Shown here in pieces: positions 56,280 through 64,000 of a stretch of 64,000 bases of DNA; position 1 is the stretch's first letter, and each line of letters begins with the position of its first letter. The notes below the pieces were generated by a model. That model saw nothing but the letters and a program-made list of their open reading frames with translations, searched no databases and was not told the origin of the DNA. This DNA comes from Sinorhizobium meliloti (GTDB lineage: Bacteria; Pseudomonadota; Alphaproteobacteria; Rhizobiales; Rhizobiaceae), in the NCBI RefSeq assembly GCF_035610345.1, contig NZ_CP141213.1, positions 1,302,001-1,366,000 of the forward strand, in the 5' to 3' direction. The position numbers and the translations under genes are program-made.

Positions 56280-56645
56280 TCAGCCGTTCCCGCCTTCGGC
56301 CGGCCCGGAGGATGCCACGCTACACGGTTTGGGCCCGTTCAAGGATGCACGTACGCTGGCGTGTCCGACACAACAGTCCTCCATCAGGAACTTCACAAGA
56401 TCGGCAAGGGTTTCGTAGCTGGCGCTGTAGACGATCGAGCGTGATTCGCGCCTCTGCGCGATCAATCCGGTCCGTTCCAGTTCCTTCAGGTGGAAGGAGA
56501 CGTTCGAGGGCGAGACGCCCATCTTTTCTGCTATCGCGCCCGCAGCCATGCCCCCCGGCCCCGCAACGACGAGTGTTCTCACAATTCCCAGGCGCGTCTC
56601 CTGCGACAGGGCGGCGAAGGACGATCGGGCTTGTCGCTCTTCCAT
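56280..56645 (-). CDS. ArsR-family regulator with C-terminal Cys pair
   Basis: A 121-residue ArsR/SmtB repressor: winged HTH (about 12-85; GAIAEKMGVSPSNVSFHLKEL), then FLMEDCCVGHA at about 86-95. A vicinal Cys pair at this place matches arsenite-sensing ArsR proteins of the Acidithiobacillus type, in which a third Cys follows; here the next Cys is in GPKPCSVASS. It forms an operon with an MFS transporter. A short palindrome lies just upstream of its start. Confidence 0.87.
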   Translation of the reverse strand: MEERQARSSFAALSQETRLGIVRTLVVAGPGGMAAGAIAEKMGVSPSNVSFHLKELERTGLIAQRRESRSIVYSASYETLADLVKFLMEDCCVGHASVRASLNGPKPCSVASSGPAEGGNG

Positions 56646-56665
56646 ATTTCAATCTTCCTACAATA

Positions 56666-56676
56666 ATCAAATTGAT
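56666..56676 (-). promoter_or_regulatory. putative ArsR operator
   Basis: ATCAAATTGAT is a palindrome with a single odd centre base, 21 bases upstream of the ArsR start. ArsR-family operators are short AT-rich dyads in this position. Confidence 0.35.
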
Positions 56677-56819
56677 GCGTAGCCGACCTGACGCGGATCG
56701 GCAAGTCCGAAGTGAGATCACGCTTCCTGAGCTTTAAATCCCTGGTCCGCGCAAGCGATGGAACGATCGGCCTGCCGATTGGTTTTCACACATCTGCTTC
56801 CGAGATAAAGGAGATTACA

Positions 56820-57143
56820 ATGAAGGTACTCGCTACGATCCTTACGGCAATTTCGATTGCGGGCCTCGCATCCGGTACAGCCACGGCCGCCTGCAAAGAT
56901 GGTACTTCGGCGGACACCACCGCCTCCATCAATGCCGAAAAGCCGGGGATAGCAAAGGACGGAACCAAAGCCCCGCTGGAAACCGGGAACAATGCTGCGA
57001 GCAAGGACGGTCAGACGATGCCTCTGGCTAACCAACAGGGCGGAGGAGACGAGAACCTCGCCACGTCGCAGCAGGATGCCGAAGCTCAGCAGTCAGGCGA
57101 GCAGACAGCCGCCGCGAAGGCTGACGATTGCGTCGTCGAATGA
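56820..57143 (+). CDS. small exported protein of unknown function
   Basis: A 107-residue protein with a signal peptide (VLATILTAISIAGLASGTATAA). The mature part is hydrophilic and low in complexity, with three KDG repeats (CKDGTSAD, AKDGTKAP, SKDGQTMP), a Gln-rich segment and two cysteines, one at each end (ACKDG and DDCVVE). The ATG at 56820 has AAGGAG 6 bases upstream. It stands between the ArsR/MFS pair and copper genes; a periplasmic metal role is possible but not shown. Confidence 0.75.
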   Translation: MKVLATILTAISIAGLASGTATAACKDGTSADTTASINAEKPGIAKDGTKAPLETGNNAASKDGQTMPLANQQGGGDENLATSQQDAEAQQSGEQTAAAKADDCVVE

Positions 57144-57346
57144 AGCCAGCGGCCATTCGGGGCGGCCCGGATGATAAGGGCTGCGCGCAAGTTCGATGTC
57201 AGCACCCCGGCTGGCTTGCCGCTGTCGCAGATGAATGCCGGCCAGCCGACCCTTGCATGGAGGGCAACGGCTGGCGGGAAGCGGCAACACCGCTGAAGTG
57301 GCGGTGAACGGGCCGTAGCGCCCGAAAATAAAGTCCGGGCGCTCCC

Positions 57347-57377
57347 TTGACCCTGACATCGTTGGAAGATGCATGCT
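57347..57377 (+). promoter_or_regulatory. CueR/HmrR-type promoter of copZ
   Basis: TTGACC (57347-57352) and CATGCT (57372-57377) are separated by 19 bases, the long spacer of MerR-family promoters. Its TTGACC start and TTGGAAG segment align with the copA promoter at 57771. Confidence 0.55.
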
Positions 57378-57406
57378 GTGGCGGTTTCGTGAAGCAAGGG
57401 TGTTCC

Positions 57407-57628
57407 ATGTACGATATCAGCATATCCGATATGACCTGCAGCCACTGCGCCGGCACCGTCGAAAAGGCGGTGAAATCAGTCGATCCGAACGCCAAGGTCA
57501 CCGTTGATCTCCGGGCGAAAATCGCATCGATCGAGTCCGACATTGGTCCCGCTGCCTTTGTCGCCGCCATTGAGAATGCCGGTTACAAGGCGTCCATTGG
57601 CAATGCCTGCTGCAGCCAAGGCATCTGA
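57407..57628 (+). CDS. copZ: CopZ-like copper chaperone
   Basis: A 73-residue heavy-metal-associated (HMA) domain protein with the metal site MTCSHCAGTV at about 9-18 (CxxC). It has the beta-alpha-beta fold signatures VTVDLRAKIASIESD and AIENAGYKAS. Unusually it ends NACCSQGI, an extra Cys pair. CopZ proteins carry Cu(I) to copper ATPases such as the one just downstream. It has its own MerR-type promoter and a strong hairpin terminator. Confidence 0.88.
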   Translation: MYDISISDMTCSHCAGTVEKAVKSVDPNAKVTVDLRAKIASIESDIGPAAFVAAIENAGYKASIGNACCSQGI

Positions 57629-57648
57629 ATGCCCCGTAAGGCCGGAGG

Positions 57649-57683
57649 TTGGAGCGGTTCGGTGTTTCACCGAACCGCTCCAA
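57649..57683 (+). terminator. hairpin terminator after copZ
   Basis: TTGGAGCGGTTCGGTG and CACCGAACCGCTCCAA make a perfect 16-bp stem with a TTT loop, 20 bases after the copZ stop. This isolates copZ from the downstream ATPase transcript. Confidence 0.8.
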
Positions 57684-57770
57684 GTATTTGATACGACGTC
57701 CTTCCGAGCCGAAGACCCTAGGCACTCCCGCTGCTGCTTGCCGTGGAGGGAAGAAAACACGCAAAGGTGC

Positions 57771-57801
57771 TTGACCTTCCCATTATTGGAAGGATTATGA
57801 A
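57771..57801 (+). promoter_or_regulatory. CueR/HmrR-type promoter of the copper ATPase
   Basis: TTGACC, a 19-base spacer and TATGAA. The spacer contains the dyad CCTTCC-N7-GGAAGG (57775-57793), the usual CueR operator. It lies 27 bases before the ATPase start. Confidence 0.75.
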
Positions 57802-57827
57802 GGGTGCAGTTTGGAAAGGACCTTCCG

Positions 57828-60311
57828 ATGACTGCACTGAAAAAGATCGAAAAATCCACACCGCTTCCGATTCCCACCGACTTCGGCATTGAGGGCATGA
57901 CGTGTGCCTCCTGCGTCCGACGCGTCGAAGAGGCGATCACCGCGGTGCCGGGTGTGGCCTCTGCGAATGTCAACCTGGCGACGGAACGGGCAACGGTTCG
58001 GTTCGATGGAGAGCCGGACACGCCTGCGGTGCTCCGCGCGATCGAGAAAGCCGGCTACGCGCCGAGGATCGCCACCGAGGAACTCCAGATCGAAGGCATG
58101 ACCTGCGCCTCCTGTGTTTCTCGCGTAGAGAAGGCGTTGAAGGCCGTCCCAGGCGTTGCGGATGCGGCCGTTAATCTTGCGACGGAGAAGGCGACCGTGC
58201 GCCTGCTTTCCGGAACCGTCGACATGTCCGCCCTCGAAGCTGCAGTCCGCGGTGCCGGATACGAGCTTCGCAAGACGAAGGCCGCCGAGGCTTCGGCAGG
58301 CGAAGAGGATCACCGCGCCACCGAGCTCCGCTCTCTCAGATACGCCGTGACGATCTCGGCGCTGATGACCCTTCCGCTTTTCCTGGTCGAAATGGGGTCA
58401 CATTTCATTCCAGGCGTCCATGAGCTGATCATGGGTACGATCGGCATGCGAAACAATCTGTACCTTCAGTTTGCACTCGCCACGTTCGTCCTCTTCGGAC
58501 CGGGGCTGCGGTTCTTCCGGAAGGGCGTGCCGAACCTTCTGCGCTGGACGCCCGACATGAACTCGCTGGTCGTCCTCGGGACCACCGCCGCATGGGGTTA
58601 TTCGGTCGTGGCGACCTTCAGCCCCGGCGTTCTGCCTTCGGGAACGGCGAATGTCTATTACGAGGCCGCTGCCGTGATCGTCACCCTGATCCTCCTCGGC
58701 CGCTATCTCGAAGCACGGGCGAAGGGTCGCACGAGTCAGGCGATCAAGCGGCTCGTCGGCCTGCAGCCGAAAACGGCTTTCGTGCTGCGCGGCGGCGAAT
58801 TCGTCGAGGCGCAAATCAGCGAGGTCGTGGCCGGTGACGTCATCCGCATTAGGCCCGGTGAGAAGATCCCCGTGGACGGCACGGTCATCGACGGCAGCTC
58901 CTATGTCGACGAGTCGATGATCACCGGTGAACCCCTTCCCATCCGGAAGACGGCCGACAGCGCGGTGGTCGGCGGCACGATCAACAAGACCGGGTCCATC
59001 ACCTTCAAGGCCACCAAGGTCGGCAACGACACGCTGCTTGCGCAGATCATCAAACTGGTCGAAGCCGCCCAAGGCTCGAAGCTGCCGATCCAGGCCCAGG
59101 TCGACAGGGTTACCGGATGGTTCGTTCCGGCCGTGATTCTCGCAGCCGTGCTGACTTTTGCCGCCTGGTACGCCTTCGGCCCCTCGCCTGCGCTCTCATT
59201 CGCCCTCGTGAATGGTGTCGCGGTCCTGATCATCGCCTGCCCCTGTGCGATGGGCCTGGCGACCCCGACCTCGATCATGGTCGGTACCGGCCGCGCCGCC
59301 GAACTCGGCATCCTGTTCCGCAAGGGAGAGGCTCTCCAGAGCCTGCGCGACGCCGACGTGGTCGCGCTCGACAAGACCGGGACTTTGACGAAGGGCCGCC
59401 CGGAACTGACCGACCTCGTCGCTGCAGAGGGCTTCGAGGCCGACGAAGTGCTCTTCCTCGTCGCGAGTCTCGAAACGCTTTCCGAGCATCCGATCGCGGA
59501 GGCCATCGTGTCGGCGGCAAAGTCCAAGGGGATCGCGACGGCCGCGGTCGCCGGCTTCGAAGCGACGCCCGGCTTTGGCGTAAGCGGATCGGTGTCCGGG
59601 CGGCAGGTGCTGGTCGGCGCGGACCGAGCGCTCGCCACGAGCGGGATCGACGTTTCCGGTTTCTCGACCGAGGCCGAGCGGCTCGGCGCCAGTGGCAAGT
59701 CGCCGCTCTATGCGGCCATCGACGGGCGGCTGGCGGCGATCATCGCAGTGTCGGATCCGGTCAAGGAAACGACGCCTCAGGCGATCAAGTCCCTGCATGA
59801 GCTCGGCCTCAAAGTGGCGATGATCACCGGTGACAACCGCCTCACTGCCGAGGCGATCGCCAGAAAGCTCGGCATTGACGAGGTCGTCGCCGAGGTCTTG
59901 CCGGAAGGCAAGGTCGAGGCGATCAGAAAGCTTCGACACGACGGCCGCTCGGTCGCGTTCATCGGCGACGGCATCAATGATGCGCCGGCTCTCGCCGAAG
60001 CGGATGTCGGCATCGCCGTCGGGACGGGTACCGACATCGCGATAGAAAGCGCCGACGTCGTGCTGATGTCCGGCGACTTGAACGGCGTTGCGAAGGCGAT
60101 CGCGCTCAGCAAGGCGACGATCCTGAACATCAAACAGAATCTGTTCTGGGCATTCGCCTACAACGTCAGTCTCATACCGGTCGCAGCCGGCGTGCTTTAC
60201 CCGGTGAATGGCATCCTGCTTTCGCCGATTTTCGCGGCAGCGGCCATGGCGATGTCGAGCGTTTTCGTCCTCGGCAATGCTTTGCGGCTGAAATCGGTCA
60301 ACCCGGCATGA
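57828..60311 (+). CDS. copA: copper-exporting P1B-type ATPase
   Basis: An 827-residue Cu(I)-ATPase. Two N-terminal HMA domains carry MTCASC at 24-29 and 91-96. The membrane metal site is CPC at 471-473 ([13 protein letters not shown]), the phosphorylated aspartate is D515 in DKTGTLT, and the hinge [11 protein letters not shown] is near the end. It exports Cu(I) from the cytosol. The ATG at 57828 has AAAGGA upstream; a TTG-type extension lacks support. The gene has a CueR-type promoter and is followed by hmrR. Rhizobia name such genes actP or copA. Confidence 0.94.
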   Translation: MTALKKIEKSTPLPIPTDFGIEGMTCASCVRRVEEAITAVPGVASANVNLATERATVRFDGEPDTPAVLRAIEKAGYAPRIATEELQIEGMTCASCVSRVEKALKAVPGVADAAVNLATEKATVRLLSGTVDMSALEAAVRGAGYELRKTKAAEASAGEEDHRATELRSLRYAVTISALMTLPLFLVEMGSHFIPGVHELIMGTIGMRNNLYLQFALATFVLFGPGLRFFRKGVPNLLRWTPDMNSLVVLGTTAAWGYSVVATFSPGVLPSGTANVYYEAAAVIVTLILLGRYLEARAKGRTSQAIKRLVGLQPKTAFVLRGGEFVEAQISEVVAGDVIRIRPGEKIPVDGTVIDGSSYVDESMITGEPLPIRKTADSAVVGGTINKTGSITFKATKVGNDTLLAQIIKLVEAAQGSKLPIQAQVDRVTGWFVPAVILAAVLTFAAWYAFGPSPALSFALVNGVAVLIIACPCAMGLATPTSIMVGTGRAAELGILFRKGEALQSLRDADVVALDKTGTLTKGRPELTDLVAAEGFEADEVLFLVASLETLSEHPIAEAIVSAAKSKGIATAAVAGFEATPGFGVSGSVSGRQVLVGADRALATSGIDVSGFSTEAERLGASGKSPLYAAIDGRLAAIIAVSDPVKETTPQAIKSLHELGLKVAMITGDNRLTAEAIARKLGIDEVVAEVLPEGKVEAIRKLRHDGRSVAFIGDGINDAPALAEADVGIAVGTGTDIAIESADVVLMSGDLNGVAKAIALSKATILNIKQNLFWAFAYNVSLIPVAAGVLYPVNGILLSPIFAAAAMAMSSVFVLGNALRLKSVNPA

Positions 60312-60372
60312 AGGCGCAGGTGCGAGGGCGACCGGCCGGCCGTAAGCCACGCCCGCAGAAAAGGAGAAACAC

Positions 60373-60816
60373 ATGAATATCGGCGAAGCCTCCAAGGCCA
60401 GCGGCGTCTCCTCCAAAATGATCCGCTACTACGAACAGATCGGGCTTATCAGTCCCGCCCTTCGAACCGCGTCCAGCTATCGGACTTACGGCGACAACGA
60501 CGTCCATACGCTTCGCTTCGTGCGCCGGGCACGCGATCTGGGGTTTTCGGTGGAGCAGATCAAGGAACTGCTTGCCCTCTGGCGCGATCGGTCCAGGGCG
60601 AGTTCCGACGTCAAGGCGGTCGCCCTGGAACACATCGCGGAACTGGAACGCAAGATAGCCGCCATCCAGGAAATGACGCGGACGCTCAAGCATCTCGCGG
60701 GCCATTGTCACGGCGACGATCGGCCGGACTGCCCGATCATCGAAGAAATCGCGAACGGGTCCGCCCGGGTGAATACCGAGGTCAATCCCCGCTTCGGCGT
60801 CGCGTCGCTGAAATAG
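60373..60816 (+). CDS. hmrR: MerR-family Cu(I)-responsive regulator CueR/HmrR
   Basis: A 147-residue MerR-type activator. The N-terminal winged HTH is [20 protein letters not shown], a coiled-coil dimerisation helix follows, and the Cu(I) loop has C112 and C120 ([10 protein letters not shown]), the same residues and numbers as in E. coli CueR. It most likely activates the TTGACC-N19 promoters at 57347 and 57771. It sits between two metal ATPase genes in one operon. Confidence 0.93.
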   Translation: MNIGEASKASGVSSKMIRYYEQIGLISPALRTASSYRTYGDNDVHTLRFVRRARDLGFSVEQIKELLALWRDRSRASSDVKAVALEHIAELERKIAAIQEMTRTLKHLAGHCHGDDRPDCPIIEEIANGSARVNTEVNPRFGVASLK

Positions 60817-60841
60817 CGTCCAACTCGGAATGGAGACTTCG

Positions 60842-63061
<2,220 letters not shown>

Positions 63062-63075
63062 CAAATGCGAGCGCC

Positions 63076-63522
63076 TCAGAAACCGAGAACGGCTTTGGCG
63101 CCGAGAGTGGCCGCGGCAAGGAAGACGTATCGGCCCGTCTTGGCGATGGCGACGAGGATCAGGAAGGACCAGAGCGGCTCGCGCAAGACGCCGGCGATCA
63201 CGGTGAAGGCGTCGCCGAAAACGGGCATCCAGGAGAGAAGCAGGGTCCAGCGGCCGTAACGCCGGTACCATCCGCCTGCCCTTTCAAGCGACGCCTCCTT
63301 CACCGGGAACCATGGTCTGTCGTGAAAACGATCGATGAACCTCCCGAGGAACCAATTGCATACGGCTCCGAGGATATTGCCGAGGCTAGCCACGACGATA
63401 AGTGCCACGAGCGAAAACTTGCCTGAAGCGAGCAGCCCCACCAGCAACGGCTCGGACTGGAACGGCAGGACGGTGGCTGCCCCGAAGGCGACGAGGAAGA
63501 GGCCGGCGTAAGCTGCGGTCAT
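63076..63522 (-). CDS. YqaA-like (DedA/SNARE-associated) membrane protein
   Basis: A 148-residue protein of the YqaA/VTT family with about four hydrophobic helices. Signatures are FGAATVLPFQSEPLLVGLLA, the GNILGAVCNWFLGRF loop and SWMPVFGDAFTVIAGVLREP. The family is related to DedA flippase-type proteins; small YqaA members are poorly characterised. It is convergent with the second metal ATPase. Confidence 0.85.
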   Translation of the reverse strand: MTAAYAGLFLVAFGAATVLPFQSEPLLVGLLASGKFSLVALIVVASLGNILGAVCNWFLGRFIDRFHDRPWFPVKEASLERAGGWYRRYGRWTLLLSWMPVFGDAFTVIAGVLREPLWSFLILVAIAKTGRYVFLAAATLGAKAVLGF

Positions 63523-63794
63523 GGGTTCTCAGGTCTCTTCACTGGTCGACATCATCATAAAACCCCTGGTTATTATCGTCACGCCATCGCTACCAGAAGT
63601 GGCGCGCACAGCTTCCCTGCGGCTGTAAGGCGGACGGCCATGCAGCCGCAGGTGCGTGCGCGCGGTCCAACTCTGCAAACACAGCCGGCACTCCGGAACA
63701 AGAGCGGCTCTCCGACAATTGTGCAGGGGTGAGAACATCCTTTTTATCGCCGAGGTACGTCCTGCCGACGCCCCTCGATATCAGGAGTTGAGCG
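63523..63794. other. 272-base intergenic region
   Basis: Between a leftward membrane protein gene and a rightward glycosyltransferase gene; promoters are expected in both directions but no clear operator or hairpin was recognised. Confidence 0.4.
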
Positions 63795-64000
63795 ATGAAA
63801 ATTGCGCAGATCGCACCCCTTGCAGAACGCGTCCCGCCGAAGCTTTACGGAGGCACGGAGCGAATCGTCCATTGCCTGACCGAAGAACTCGTAAGGCTGG
63901 GCCATGACGTGACCCTTTTTGCCAGCGGCGATTCGCTTACAAGTGCCGAGCTGGTGCCCTGTTGCGATGTCGCGCTCAGGCTCAATGCGAAAGTTCAAGA
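63795..64000 (+). CDS. glycosyltransferase family 4 protein (partial, N-terminus only)
   Basis: The gene runs off the right edge; 68 codons are visible. The start MKIAQIAPLAERVPPKLYGG and TERIVHCLTEELVRLGHDVT are the N-terminal Rossmann segment of GT-B fold family 4 glycosyltransferases. The ATG at 63795 follows AGGAG. Acceptor and donor cannot be inferred from this part. Confidence 0.8.
   Translation, partial: MKIAQIAPLAERVPPKLYGGTERIVHCLTEELVRLGHDVTLFASGDSLTSAELVPCCDVALRLNAKVQ

Noticed and set aside
57144..57346. possible small RNA between the small exported gene and copZ
   Set aside because: No clear promoter-terminator pair was found in this stretch; only the copZ promoter is supported.

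Overview
The window reads as a Sinorhizobium/Ensifer replicon, probably a pSymB-like megaplasmid. The evidence is a compact phnW-phnA-phnY cluster whose PhnA and PhnY keep the residue numbers described for the S. meliloti enzymes (PhnA D29/T68/D211/H215, PhnY C291), an accessory groESL pair, high-GC alphaproteobacterial codon use, rhizobial palindromic intergenic repeats, and accessory catabolic and metal genes with no ribosomal or core chromosomal loci. Species and replicon are inferences; no database search was run.

Region 1 (1-14553) is organophosphonate catabolism: a DeoR regulator and a dimethylglycine/sarcosine-dehydrogenase-like flavoprotein, a LysR regulator divergent from a Na/Pi cotransporter, phnW, phnA and phnY (2-aminoethylphosphonate to phosphonoacetaldehyde to phosphonoacetate to acetate and Pi), and an ABC importer operon. 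The importer permease is cut off in its second membrane domain at 14553 and runs in the same frame, across one TAG codon, into the C-terminal half of a serralysin-like RTX protein (to 17265). This looks like a deletion fusion.

Region 2 (17300-26800) has a small exported protein, a LytS/LytTR-type two-component pair, and a divergent 2283-residue autotransporter with a Gly-rich repeat passenger.

Region 3 (26990-30200) is a tightly coupled sulfur-type operon: exported rhodanese, YeeE/YedE transporter, a very unusual Ala/Pro/Cys-repeat exported protein, and a His-rich protein. Region 4 (30390-33450) is an IS hot spot: an ISNCY-like element with a 5-bp target duplication and a frameshifted transposase, inserted exactly next to a terminus of a related element, a 5'-truncated gene, and a VapBC pair.

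Region 5 (33450-46030) holds a LysR/SnoaL-like/SDR cassette, a Kef-type antiporter, a PaoABC-type molybdenum aldehyde oxidoreductase with an AraC regulator, a Cpx-like envelope-stress system with a CpxR-like box, and a DnaQ-like exonuclease. Region 6 (46300-55030) has a DUF899 protein, groESL with a sigma-32-like promoter, usg, a methylamine/betaine demethylase-like flavoprotein with a TetR regulator and an orphan betaine-binding protein, and an L,D-transpeptidase. Region 7 (55070-63520) is a metal-resistance island: ArsR with an MFS transporter, a small exported protein, CopZ, two P1B ATPases and HmrR/CueR with two matching MerR-type promoters, then a YqaA-like membrane protein. A glycosyltransferase gene runs off the right edge.
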